A stretch of DNA of 64,000 nucleotides. Origin: JADHZC01 sp964409505 (GTDB lineage Bacteria; Pseudomonadota; Alphaproteobacteria; Rickettsiales; Rickettsiaceae). The notes under the pieces were generated by a model, which had not been told where the DNA came from, did no database searches, and saw only the letters and a program-made list of their open reading frames with translations. Shown in pieces: positions 17,357 to 27,236 of the stretch. Both the position numbers and the translations under genes were made by a program. The DNA is taken from the NCBI GenBank assembly GCA_964409505.1, contig CAYPDK010000008.1:1-64000 (forward strand). The letters run 5' to 3'. How positions within the stretch are numbered: the stretch's first letter is position 1; each line of letters opens with the position of its first letter.

Positions 17357-20300
17357 ATGAAATTCAATTTTAACATTGATTTTAAAGATTTTAATTCAGT
17401 ACAAGGTATCCTTAAAATAGATAAATTATTTTGTAAATATTTACTTAAAAAATATCCATATTTATATGAGAGACTTAATTTATACAGAAATTTGATTTCT
17501 AAGAATCAATCTTTTTTAGAACAAATTGCTAATTATTCTGGTTTTATTATTGATTTAGGTAAAATTCTAGAGGAATTTTTATCTCAATTATTTTACATAG
17601 AAAAATTTTTAGAAAAAAATCAACAAGAGGCTACAGAATCAAAAATAATATCCGAATGTAAAAAATTTTTTATCCAAAGATATGTGCTTACCAATTACTC
17701 TAGTGATATCTTAAAAACAGAAAATATTTTTGCTTTAACAGCTAAGTTAGAAAAAATATTAAAACAAAAATTTGTAGAAAGAGATTTTGCACAATTTGTA
17801 GTTCAATGGATAAAATCTCCTGAGGAATATACGCAAGAATTAGATATAGCTGCAAGATTTTCTGCTTACATGATATATAGTGGAAGCGAGTTTTTTCTTT
17901 TTCAAATACCACAAAAAATATCTGATAAAAACTACATAAGTACCGTAAGAATAGAGGAATTGTCAAAGCAAATCCGGCTAGGATTCACATATAGAGGAGA
18001 TAATCTTAAAATAAAGCAAAATTTATATTTACATGCAAATTATTGCATTTTTTGTCACAAAGCGAAAAAAGATTCTTGTTCAAAAGGTCTTTCAGTTATC
18101 AGCGCTAAATATTTTGATTCTGATAAGACGGGATGCCCATTAGAGCAAAAAATTTCTGAAATGAATTATCTTGCATCTTGGGGGATCTACATAGGCGCAT
18201 TAGCTGTTATTATGATTGATAATCCTTTAGTTGTCCTCACAGGAGATAGAATATGTAACGATTGTCAGACATCTTGTATATATCAAAAACAAGAACCTGT
18301 AAATGTTCCTGGTATAGAGTCAAATATCCTGAATAAAGTTTTGTCTTTGCCATATGGACTCGAAATCTATTTGCTTTTGTCAAGATGGAATCCTTTAAAC
18401 CTTTCTTTTCCTTATCCAAAAGAAGACACTGGATATAATGTTTTAATAGCAGGTCTTGGTCCTGCAGGCATTGCTATTTCTCATTATTTGTTAAATTTAG
18501 GCCATAGGGTGGTTGGTATAGATTGTTTGAGTATTTTAAGTCAAAAAGATATGATAAGAGCTCCTATAAAACATTGGAAAGACTTCGTTATGAAAAAAGA
18601 TTTGCTAAATCAAGAATTTTTAGGCATCGGAGGAGTAGCGGAGTACGGAATTACTAATAGATGGAGTAAAGAAAAATTGATTATACTACATATTTTACTA
18701 TTTCGTAGGAAGAATTTTGCAGCTTACGGAAGCATAAGACTTGGCAGTAATATTACTATAAAAAATATTTTTAATATGGGATTTGATCACATTGCTATCT
18801 CTATTGGATCAGGAAAACCATCAGTCCATCCTCTTTTGAAATATTCCTCTAATAATGTCAGAACTGCTAATGAAATTTTAATGTTATTCAATGAAAGAAC
18901 AACATCTAATTCAGAGATGTTTAATCCTAATTTACTCATAAGGCTCCCTGTAGTTGTTATTGGATGTGGTCTTACAGCTATTGACGTTGCAACAGAAATC
19001 ATTCATTACTACCCTATACAAGTCAAAAATTTTGTTAAAGCATTGCGTAGACTTAATAGTAGTAATGAAAATTTCACGATAATAGAAAAAGAGATAATAA
19101 AAGAGTTCATAGAACACGAAAACTTATTATCTAAAGCTCAAAAAGATCAAGAAGTAATAGAGATGATAAAATCTCTTGGAGGAGTAAAAATTATCTATTA
19201 TTCTAGTATAGAAAAATCCTCTGCCTATAGACAAAATTTCTATGAGATAGAACATGCAATATCCATAGGGATTATATTTGAAGAGCATTTTACTTTAAAA
19301 GATGTTATATATGATCAGAATGGTATTTTAACTCGCCTCATATCTGAGGAAGGATGTGAGATAAATTGTAAGATGCTAATTAGTGCTGTTGGAACACAGA
19401 AAAATGAGTTTTTAGATATTAAAAATAATTTTAGCCAAAATTTAAATTCTACATTTTTCAAAAATGAAGATTCTAAAATTAGCTACTTGGGTGATTGTAA
19501 TACTAATTACTCTGGAAGTGTTGTTAGAGCATTAGCAAATGCAAAAAAACTTTTTCCACATATTCATGAGGCATTAATTTCTAAAGACCCTACAGCTAAG
19601 GATACAGTAGTACTTGAGAGTAAGTTCTCAGCTTTTCTTACAACATACGTAAAATCAATCACCCAAGTATCAGAATATGCACTCAAGATGCATCTATATT
19701 CACCTTCTTTGGTACAAAATTATAAAATAGGTCAATTTTTTAAGTTACAGGCTATCGAGGAGATTAAAACTGGGAAAAAAAGGAAATTTTCTAAACCTGT
19801 TGCTTTAAGCGCCTTTGATATTGACATGGATAATAATATCCTGACGTTTTTGCTTACTAAAAAAACAATAACTATAAATGAAATTTGTTTGAATGATAGG
19901 CTTTTTATACTGGGTCCTACTGGTGGTTCTTTTGAAAAAAGATTGTTCTTAAAAGAAACTCGTAACAAAACCATCATTCTTATTGGCTATGATATGGGGA
20001 TTGTCTCACTACATTTACTCGGAAAAATGCTTGCATTAAGAGGATATAGCATTATATTTTTTCTTGGGTACCCAAAAATAGATAATATGTTTTGTATTGA
20101 TGAATATGAGCAAATATCTCAGAAGTTATTTGTTAGTGTAGAAAATACAAATGATATAAATTCTTTGGAATATTTTAAATTGAAACATTCTATTAAACAA
20201 AAAATATATTTTGCTAGCTTAGAGAATACTATTAAGGATCTATATATAAAACATAATTTAAGATATGCTTCAAGAGTCATTTTTTCAGTACCAGATAAGT

Positions 20301-20623
20301 TAATATCACCCATAATAGATCTACAAACAAGGAACATTATACCTAAAGAAGTAAAACTAGATTATATTCATATAATCCCTAAGATGTATTGTATGTCTAA
20401 AGGTGTTTGTGGAGCTTGTATTCAAAGAACTAAATCAAGTACAGGAAAGAAAAATTATATTTTTACGTGTATAAATCAGTACTATGATGCAAATAAAATA
20501 GATTTAAATATGGTGCACAGCAATTCTACTGAATATAGCACACGAAAAAAAATAAAAAACATTGAAAGAGTCATTACGGGCAATAGAAAAAATAAATCTC
20601 TATCTCTCATTGAAGATAAATAG
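17357..20623 (+). CDS. GltD-like FAD/NAD(P) oxidoreductase fused to a ferredoxin-reductase-type domain
   Basis: A 1088-residue multidomain redox protein. Residues 1-220 are helical and unrecognised. About 229-307 hold Cys clusters (CIFCHKAKKDSC, GCPLEQKISEMN, CNDCQTSC) like the [4Fe-4S] domain of glutamate synthase small subunit. An FAD Rossmann motif NVLIAGLGPAGIAI lies near 361 and an NADPH motif VVVIGCGLTAIDVATEI near 532. From about 775 a PyrK/FNR-like module follows, with an FAD site (IGQFFKL), a nucleotide site (IILIGYDMGIVSLHLLGKML) and a terminal [2Fe-2S] motif CMSKGVCGAC near 1012. The order resembles NfnB fused to NfnA. It probably moves electrons between NAD(P)H and ferredoxin, but the substrate is unknown; large GltD-like proteins occur in other Rickettsiales. 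Confidence 0.75.
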   Translation: MKFNFNIDFKDFNSVQGILKIDKLFCKYLLKKYPYLYERLNLYRNLISKNQSFLEQIANYSGFIIDLGKILEEFLSQLFYIEKFLEKNQQEATESKIISECKKFFIQRYVLTNYSSDILKTENIFALTAKLEKILKQKFVERDFAQFVVQWIKSPEEYTQELDIAARFSAYMIYSGSEFFLFQIPQKISDKNYISTVRIEELSKQIRLGFTYRGDNLKIKQNLYLHANYCIFCHKAKKDSCSKGLSVISAKYFDSDKTGCPLEQKISEMNYLASWGIYIGALAVIMIDNPLVVLTGDRICNDCQTSCIYQKQEPVNVPGIESNILNKVLSLPYGLEIYLLLSRWNPLNLSFPYPKEDTGYNVLIAGLGPAGIAISHYLLNLGHRVVGIDCLSILSQKDMIRAPIKHWKDFVMKKDLLNQEFLGIGGVAEYGITNRWSKEKLIILHILLFRRKNFAAYGSIRLGSNITIKNIFNMGFDHIAISIGSGKPSVHPLLKYSSNNVRTANEILMLFNERTTSNSEMFNPNLLIRLPVVVIGCGLTAIDVATEIIHYYPIQVKNFVKALRRLNSSNENFTIIEKEIIKEFIEHENLLSKAQKDQEVIEMIKSLGGVKIIYYSSIEKSSAYRQNFYEIEHAISIGIIFEEHFTLKDVIYDQNGILTRLISEEGCEINCKMLISAVGTQKNEFLDIKNNFSQNLNSTFFKNEDSKISYLGDCNTNYSGSVVRALANAKKLFPHIHEALISKDPTAKDTVVLESKFSAFLTTYVKSITQVSEYALKMHLYSPSLVQNYKIGQFFKLQAIEEIKTGKKRKFSKPVALSAFDIDMDNNILTFLLTKKTITINEICLNDRLFILGPTGGSFEKRLFLKETRNKTIILIGYDMGIVSLHLLGKMLALRGYSIIFFLGYPKIDNMFCIDEYEQISQKLFVSVENTNDINSLEYFKLKHSIKQKIYFASLENTIKDLYIKHNLRYASRVIFSVPDKLISPIIDLQTRNIIPKEVKLDYIHIIPKMYCMSKGVCGACIQRTKSSTGKKNYIFTCINQYYDANKIDLNMVHSNSTEYSTRKKIKNIERVITGNRKNKSLSLIEDK

Positions 20624-20656
20624 AGTTGTTAGATAAAAACAGAGATTTAGAGTATT

Positions 20657-22411
20657 TCATGGAAGAATAACGTCTTTCATCTCAATCTGCAAATAAGACT
20701 TATTAGCCCATATTTTCAAAAATATTGTGCCTATTATTGATATATTTTGACTCTTATCTTTGTGAAAAATAATATCAGATATTTCTGTATTTGCTAAATT
20801 AAAACCTATTACATTTAGTAAATTACCTTTGTAATTAGTACCTGTTACATACATAGAAATATGATTTGTACCTACAATTTTTGCGCTGACAACATCAAGA
20901 TTTGATATCCTGAAAACAGGAACTGGATTTCCATTTCCATAAGGCTCTAATTTTTGTATTTGAGATAGGAAATCTTTTGTAATAGTATTTAATGTAATCT
21001 CTAAATCGTATTTTTTAGTTACTAAAGATTTTTTGTCTAAAGAGTTATGATCTCTTTGTAGTACATTAGTAAAAAATCTTTTTAGAGCCTCTAACTTAGA
21101 TTCAGATGTTTTAAAACCTGCAGCCATTTTATGTCCTCCACCGGATAAAATTAAGCCTTGCTCTTTAGCCTCCTTTATCTTTTGACTCACGTCTAAATAA
21201 TAGACAGATCTACAAGAACCTTTAGCTCCTTGCTCAGATACAGTAACAACAATACTAAGTTTACCATATCTCTCCTTGAGTCGGCCTGCAATAATACCAA
21301 TCAATCCCTCGTGCCAATTATATCCTATTATGAATAATAAATCATTTGCTTGCTGCTTATGTGCTTGTATGAAGGCTTCTTGCAATACCACTTGCTCTAT
21401 GTCTTTACGATGTTGATTATAACCATCTAAAGCTTTTGCGTATGAATAAGCCTCTTCCTCGGAAATGCTAGATAGTAGAGATGCTCCTAATGATGAGTCT
21501 CCAACTCTTCCTCCAGAATTAATGCGTGGTCCTAGTAGGAAACATAATTCATAGGACTTAACAGAACAAACTCTAGCTACATTACATAAAGATTTATATC
21601 CAATATTATTTGTATTATTAGCTATTTTCAATCCTTGATAGACAAAAGCTCTGTTAAGAGGATCAAGCGCTACAACATCGCATATAGTACCAAGCGCTAC
21701 TATATCAAGCTGCTCCATAAGATTTGGTACTTCTTTCCTTTTTTTACTAAAAAAACTTTTTTCCTTTAATTTAGAAATTAAGCCAACTAAAAATAAAAAT
21801 GTAACCCCAACAGCTGCAAGATTTTTGTATATTGAATCCTCATCGTATCTATTTGGGTTGACAACAGCAACAGCTTTAGGAAGCTTAGATTCTGTTATAT
21901 GGTGATCAATTACTACGACATCAAGATCTATTTTTGAGGCATGCTCAAGGGCCTCAAAAGATAAAGACCCACAATCAAGAGTGATCATTAAATCTGTAGG
22001 AAAATTTTTGATCTTAGAAACTGCTTTCGTATTCGGTCCATATCCTTCTTTGACTCTGTCTGGAATATATATTTGTACATCTACTCCAAGAGCTCTAAAT
22101 ATATTTTTTAATAAAGCAGCAGAAGTCGCTCCATCAACATCATAATCTGCAAAAACACAAATTTTCTCTTCTCGTTCAATAGCATCAATAGTTCTGGTAA
22201 CAGCATTTTCCATATCAAGTAAAGAAAATGGATGGGGTAGTGTATTTTTTATTTTAGGTTTTATAAAATTATCTACCCCATCTATAGATTTCACTCTTAT
22301 AGAAATAAGTTTTGATATGAGGTCATTAAGATCAAATTTTTGTGAAATTTTGTTTATGAAATCATCATCTAGTTCCTGAGTAACCCAAAAATTTTTTAAT
22401 ACAGAATACAT
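20657..22411 (-). CDS. recJ: single-stranded-DNA-specific exonuclease RecJ
   Basis: A 5'-3' single-strand exonuclease of recombination and repair. The 584 residues carry the DHH-family motifs ADYDVDGATSAALL (near 88), TLDCGS, VVIDHHI (near 170), DIVALGTICDV, and the DHHA1 motif SGGGHKMAAGF near 430. It converges on the fusion oxidoreductase gene, with 33 bp between stops. The promoter-like 16-mer at 22442-22457 is shared with coxC. Confidence 0.95.
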   Translation of the reverse strand: MYSVLKNFWVTQELDDDFINKISQKFDLNDLISKLISIRVKSIDGVDNFIKPKIKNTLPHPFSLLDMENAVTRTIDAIEREEKICVFADYDVDGATSAALLKNIFRALGVDVQIYIPDRVKEGYGPNTKAVSKIKNFPTDLMITLDCGSLSFEALEHASKIDLDVVVIDHHITESKLPKAVAVVNPNRYDEDSIYKNLAAVGVTFLFLVGLISKLKEKSFFSKKRKEVPNLMEQLDIVALGTICDVVALDPLNRAFVYQGLKIANNTNNIGYKSLCNVARVCSVKSYELCFLLGPRINSGGRVGDSSLGASLLSSISEEEAYSYAKALDGYNQHRKDIEQVVLQEAFIQAHKQQANDLLFIIGYNWHEGLIGIIAGRLKERYGKLSIVVTVSEQGAKGSCRSVYYLDVSQKIKEAKEQGLILSGGGHKMAAGFKTSESKLEALKRFFTNVLQRDHNSLDKKSLVTKKYDLEITLNTITKDFLSQIQKLEPYGNGNPVPVFRISNLDVVSAKIVGTNHISMYVTGTNYKGNLLNVIGFNLANTEISDIIFHKDKSQNISIIGTIFLKIWANKSYLQIEMKDVILP

Positions 22412-22714
22412 ATGTAACTATTGATCAATATTTATTTTAAAATTTTATCTGTTTTCATTATATATCTACTGGTATAAATGTAATAAGAGAAATTTTGAAA
22501 TATTTAGGATAAATTTTTTTATTTCTTGGAAAGTTCACAGAACTAAGAGCCATTTTATTAATTTGAGAGTTTTAACTTTGAGTAACAATAAGTCTGCATT
22601 TGTTGTTATCAATTTTTTAGATTATATAATTTGAAGATTTATTGAATCAACTTTTTCTTTAGGATATAGTTGTTTTTTATAAATTAAATTTATTAAAATA
22701 AATTTATTAAAAAA
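22412..22714. other. recJ / ppdK divergent intergenic region
   Basis: 303 bp between divergent genes. It contains the recJ promoter-like element (22442-22457). Just before ppdK there is a perfect 10-bp inverted repeat of A and T only (22685-22694 with 22697-22706), ending 8 bp before the ATG. The latter could hide or expose the start, but its composition makes chance plausible. Nothing else recognisable. Confidence 0.45.
22442..22457 (-). promoter_or_regulatory. promoter-like element shared by recJ and coxC
   Basis: Minus-strand TGAAAACAGATAAAAT, 31 bp upstream of the recJ ATG, identical to the element before coxC at 14986-15001. The last six bases may be a -10 hexamer. Confidence 0.45.
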
Positions 22715-25357
22715 ATGAATAAATACATCTATCATTTTTCTTCTGGGACAGCAGATGGAAATGCTAATATGCACAAATTACTTGGCAATAAAGGAGCACA
22801 TTTGGCACAAATGTGTAGGTTAGATCTACCGGTGCCAGAAGGATTTACAATCTCCTCGGAAGTATGTAGATTGTTCTACCAAAATAATTTCAAATTAGAT
22901 CAAAACATAAAGTCAGAAATATTTCAAGCTGTAAAAAAGTTAGAAAAAGTAACAAATAAATCTTTTGGCTCTAAAACAAATCCTTTATTTTTAGCTATTA
23001 GGTCCGGGAGCGCTACATCTATGCCTGGTATGATGGATACTATATTAAATCTTGGTCTTAATGACGAGATAGTAGAAGCTTTTGCAAAAAAAACTAAGAA
23101 TTATATATTTGTTTATGATAGTTACAGGCGATTTTTGACTCAATATGCTCATAAAATACTTCATATTCCCTATTCTCTGTTTGAAGAAGTATTCAGTAAT
23201 AATACAAACTCTGGAAAAACAAAATTTACAATTTCATCTCTTAGGAAGAGTATAATAGATTGTAAAAATATTATTAAAGATTATCATGTCCAAATACCAC
23301 AAGATCCCTATCAACAATTAGAACAGGCCATATATAGTGTTTTTTCTTCTTGGAACAGTCCAAGAGCTAAAGCTTACAGAAAAATAAATAATATTGAAGA
23401 TACTAACTCTAATGCTGTAAATGTTCAGAAGATGGTCTTTGGAAATTTATCTGATATGTCTGGAACAGGAGTTGTATTTACAAGATCTCCTTTGGATGGT
23501 AGTAGAGGTATTTGGGGAGAATTTATGTTTAATGCTCAAGGAGAGGACATTGTCTCAGGACATTTTACTCCTTTCAGAATTGGTCAAGGAGACAACTTAC
23601 TAAAATCAAAAATGCCTCTCATATACAAACAATTAATTCAAATTTGTGATGTATTAGACTCCTTCTACAAAGACATGCAAGATATAGAATTTACTGTAGA
23701 AAATAATACTTTGTATTTGTTACAAACGAGATCCGGCAAAAGAACAGAAAATGCAAAGATCAAAATCTTACATGACCTGGTAGAAGAAAAACAGATATCA
23801 AAAAATAGAGCACTATTGACTCTTAATCCAGACTCCATATCAGAATTACTATATCCTCATATAGATTACACTCAAAAAAACAAATTTGATATTTTTGCAA
23901 AAGGAATAGCAGCCTCTCCTGGATGTGTTACAGGAATTGCTATATTTAGTCCAAACTCTTCACAAAATAAAGCTTATTTAGGTAAAAATTTAATTTTAAT
24001 TCGAAAAGAAACTGATACAGAAGATATTAAAGCTATCTACTCTGCGAATGCATTAGTTACTTTAAGAGGAGGTGTAACTTCCCACGCTGCTATCATAACT
24101 AGAAGTATTGGTAAAACTTGCGTTTGTAGTTTAGAAAAAGCTTATATAGATGAACATAACAAGTTCTTACAAAATGAATCTGGAAAGATTATTCGTGAAG
24201 GTGATTTTATCACTGTTGATGGATTTTTGGGATATGTTATTATTGGAACTGTAGTACTAAAGGATTCTAATATTTCCAAAGAATTCTACAAAATACTTTC
24301 TTGGGCTAAGCATGCTAGTAGGTTAGAATTAAGAGTCAATGCTGAGACTAGTGTTGATATGAGACAGGCTCAGAATTATGGAATCCATTCTGTGGGTCTT
24401 TGTAGAACGGAACATATGTTTTTTTCTGATAAAAATAAAATTTTGCTATTTCAAGTAGTAATTTTAGGTAATAGTACTTTAAAAAAAAGTGCTATAAAAT
24501 CTCTCAAGGAACTACATAAGGAAGATTTTATTTCACTCTTTGCAAGCACAGAGGGCAAGATTAATATAAGACTTTTAGACCCACCCTTGCATGAATTTGT
24601 GCCTATTGCACAAAATGTAAAAACAGATCTTGCAAAATTTATGAATATCTCCATTGACGAGTTAGAGAATATAATAGAAAAATTATTTGAGAAAAATCCT
24701 ATGTTAGGAAAAAGGGGGGTAAGGCTTGGAATATGTGATCCTACTATATATGCTATGCAGGTAGAGTCAATTTTTCTAGCAGCTCAAGAAGTACATAAAA
24801 ATTTTAATAAAAAACCTCAGATAGAGTTAATGATTCCTTTTGTTTGTCATGAAGGTGAGGTATTGGAAATCATTTCTCTTATAAATAAGACTGTAGATGG
24901 TTTGAAAATTGAATTTAATCAAAAATCTTTGCAATATTATGATATTGCCTTTAGAATAGGAGTTATGATAGAGTTGCCTAGAGCTGTTTTTGCTGCTGAT
25001 AGGATAGCTTCCCATGTTGATTTTTTTAGTTTTGGAACTAATGACTTGACTCAGACCTCTTATGGAATTTCAAGAGATGATTCAAGTAAATTTCTTTCTA
25101 TATATCAAGATAAGAAAATTTTTGAAATTGATCCTTTTCAAAAACTAGATTTTTTAGGCGTAGGAAGTTTAATTCAGATCGCTATTAATAAAGGAAGAGC
25201 AGAAAATCCAGATTTAAAATTTGGTATTTGTGGAGAGCATGTTGCGGATCCTGAATCAATAATATTTTTTCATAACATCGGAGTAGACTATATCTCGTGC
25301 TCTCCTTACAGACTTCCAATTGCAATTCTTGCGGCAGCTTGTGCAAATCTTTTATGA
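22715..25357 (+). CDS. ppdK: pyruvate phosphate dikinase
   Basis: Interconverts pyruvate + ATP + Pi and phosphoenolpyruvate + AMP + PPi. It is common in Rickettsiales, where it may let amino-acid-fed cells make PEP. The 880 residues follow the standard order. The N-terminal ATP-grasp domain includes AIRSGSATSMPGMMDTILNLG and a DMSGTGVVFTRSP segment. The swivelling domain has the phospho-His motif GGVTSHAAIITRS (H457). The C-terminal PEP/pyruvate barrel includes GLCRTEHMFF, GVMIELPRAVFAAD and SFGTNDLTQTSYG. prfA follows 18 bp later. Confidence 0.97.
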   Translation: MNKYIYHFSSGTADGNANMHKLLGNKGAHLAQMCRLDLPVPEGFTISSEVCRLFYQNNFKLDQNIKSEIFQAVKKLEKVTNKSFGSKTNPLFLAIRSGSATSMPGMMDTILNLGLNDEIVEAFAKKTKNYIFVYDSYRRFLTQYAHKILHIPYSLFEEVFSNNTNSGKTKFTISSLRKSIIDCKNIIKDYHVQIPQDPYQQLEQAIYSVFSSWNSPRAKAYRKINNIEDTNSNAVNVQKMVFGNLSDMSGTGVVFTRSPLDGSRGIWGEFMFNAQGEDIVSGHFTPFRIGQGDNLLKSKMPLIYKQLIQICDVLDSFYKDMQDIEFTVENNTLYLLQTRSGKRTENAKIKILHDLVEEKQISKNRALLTLNPDSISELLYPHIDYTQKNKFDIFAKGIAASPGCVTGIAIFSPNSSQNKAYLGKNLILIRKETDTEDIKAIYSANALVTLRGGVTSHAAIITRSIGKTCVCSLEKAYIDEHNKFLQNESGKIIREGDFITVDGFLGYVIIGTVVLKDSNISKEFYKILSWAKHASRLELRVNAETSVDMRQAQNYGIHSVGLCRTEHMFFSDKNKILLFQVVILGNSTLKKSAIKSLKELHKEDFISLFASTEGKINIRLLDPPLHEFVPIAQNVKTDLAKFMNISIDELENIIEKLFEKNPMLGKRGVRLGICDPTIYAMQVESIFLAAQEVHKNFNKKPQIELMIPFVCHEGEVLEIISLINKTVDGLKIEFNQKSLQYYDIAFRIGVMIELPRAVFAADRIASHVDFFSFGTNDLTQTSYGISRDDSSKFLSIYQDKKIFEIDPFQKLDFLGVGSLIQIAINKGRAENPDLKFGICGEHVADPESIIFFHNIGVDYISCSPYRLPIAILAAACANLL

Positions 25358-25375
25358 TTTCTTATTTAGGTATTT

Positions 25376-26446
25376 ATGGTTAATAGTACAAAATTTCAGG
25401 ACATAATTAACAGATACGATGAGCTATCTGAAATTATCTCTAGTGCTAAGGATTTTTCGAAAGAAATCATAGAATATTCTAGAAAATGTGCTGAGTTACT
25501 ACCTATCGTGAATAAAATTACTCAATATAGAGAAATGTTACTTGAGATAAAAGAGTTAGAAGAATTTTTGAATATAGAAAAAAATGACCCATATAGTAAA
25601 AATATATTGGAGGCAGATATCAAAATTCTTAAGGAAAAAATTTTGAAGCTTGAAAAAGAGATTCATTCTGCAATTTTACCTAAAGATGAGAGAGATCATA
25701 AAAATGCTATCATTGAAATAAGAGCCGGAACAGGGGGAGCTGAAGCTTCTATTTTTGCGTCGGAATTATTTAACATGTATGCAAAATATTCAGCATTAAA
25801 GGGATGGAAATTTGAAATTTTATCTATTACGTACTCTGAACCTGATGGTTACAAAGAGGCTTCTGCTTTAATTAGTGGTGAATCTGTTTTTTCAAGAATG
25901 AAGTTTGAGTCTGGAGTTCACAGAGTTCAGCGCGTACCAGTTACGGAATCCAGTGGAAGATTACATACTTCAGCTGCAACCGTAGCTGTTCTGCCAGAGG
26001 TAGAAGAGATAGAAGTAAAAATTTCAGACAAAGATCTCAAGATAGAAACATATAGATCTTCTGGTGCCGGTGGACAGCATGTAAATACAACAGATTCTGC
26101 AGTAAGAGTGACACATATTCCCTCCGGGACTGTTGTGTGTCAACAAGATGAAAAATCACAACATCAAAATAGAGCAAAGGCTCTAAAAATTTTAAGATCT
26201 AGAGTATATGAATTAGAGCGTAAGAAGAAGCAAGATGAGAGATCCTCGACTAGAAGAGCACAAATAGGCTCAGGAGACAGATCTGAACGAGTAAGAACAT
26301 ATAATTTCCCTCAAGGTAGAATAAGTGACCATAGGATTAATTTAACCTTATACAAAATTAATGAAATCATCAAAGAAGGACGTTTAGATGAACTAATAGA
26401 AAATCTTATTCTACATGAAAAAAATAACACTAATATCACTCACTAA
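25376..26446 (+). CDS. prfA: peptide chain release factor 1
   Basis: Terminates translation at UAA and UAG. The 356 residues carry the codon-recognition tripeptide PVT at 188-190 (the RF1 P-x-T signature rather than the SPF of RF2) and the catalytic GGQ at 232-234. Presence of RF1 means UAG is presumably a normal stop here. The gene follows ppdK by 18 bp. No prmC (hemK) gene follows, unlike in many bacteria. Confidence 0.97.
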   Translation: MVNSTKFQDIINRYDELSEIISSAKDFSKEIIEYSRKCAELLPIVNKITQYREMLLEIKELEEFLNIEKNDPYSKNILEADIKILKEKILKLEKEIHSAILPKDERDHKNAIIEIRAGTGGAEASIFASELFNMYAKYSALKGWKFEILSITYSEPDGYKEASALISGESVFSRMKFESGVHRVQRVPVTESSGRLHTSAATVAVLPEVEEIEVKISDKDLKIETYRSSGAGGQHVNTTDSAVRVTHIPSGTVVCQQDEKSQHQNRAKALKILRSRVYELERKKKQDERSSTRRAQIGSGDRSERVRTYNFPQGRISDHRINLTLYKINEIIKEGRLDELIENLILHEKNNTNITH

Positions 26447-27236
26447 AATTTTCTTGTACTAAGAGATAACTACAAAATTAAAAAACTCAATCACATTAAA
26501 AACAACACATTATTTTTAATTAGTTTAGTCTTCCTTAGGTAAAAATAGGATCTTTTTCTTGTTCCAAACAGGCCCAATCATGAAGAACAAACAAAATTAT
26601 AAAAAATAATAAAATCAAAGACAATAAGCAACAAAAATAAAAATAAATAGCCTACACACACAAGAAACTAGACAATAAACTTTATACAACTACAATCTCT
26701 CTATTATACTGAACTCCTGTGAGAGAATTAAAATAAAATCTTACGGGTAGATGTGTTTTTCTGTTATATATTTACAATATGTGTTTTTTTGTTACTTTTT
26801 TGCAACATATTAAAAATAGTATTCAATATATTTATTTCGTCTTTTAATTTAAATTCTTGTTGTTTTAAATTAAAAATTAATAAAATTTTAATAAAAAAAA
26901 TTACTAAAAAGCTTTCTTACTAGGTCTTTTTATATGCTCTCAAAAAGATTAATAAAATTTTAACATTTATATTATAAAAAACAAACAGAAAAAACATACC
27001 TCTAAAGTAGAAATAAAATTTTTTAAAATTATGTCTATATGTAGATTTAGTAAAAAAGATTGTAATAAACTAGTTATGTACCTGAGTTGTTTATCTGGGA
27101 TTAAAGGACGCATTTAGTCCTGTGGTGTACACTAAGTACAGAAAAATGTTTGCTATTTTAAGTATAAAACTGATGTTAAAAACTAAAAAATAAGTAAATA
27201 AATTTAAGTTAAAAAAGAACTAAAAAGAGTATAGAT
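26447..27236. other. 790-bp gene-free region before the symporter-kinase gene
   Basis: The longest non-coding stretch in the window. It is extremely AT-rich, and no frame gives a recognisable protein. Two near-identical 16-mers (ATGTGTTTTT-C/T-TGTTA) lie at 26751-26766 and 26779-26794. ATTAATAAAATTTTAA is repeated exactly at 26876-26891 and 26948-26963. A stem-loop AGGAC/GTCCT sits at 27105-27121, followed by the palindrome GTGTACAC. These could be regulatory, or the region may be a fully decayed gene. Confidence 0.45.

Noticed and set aside
26751..26794. CRISPR-like repeat pair
   Set aside because: Only two imperfect short copies with a 12-bp gap and no cas genes; not an array.
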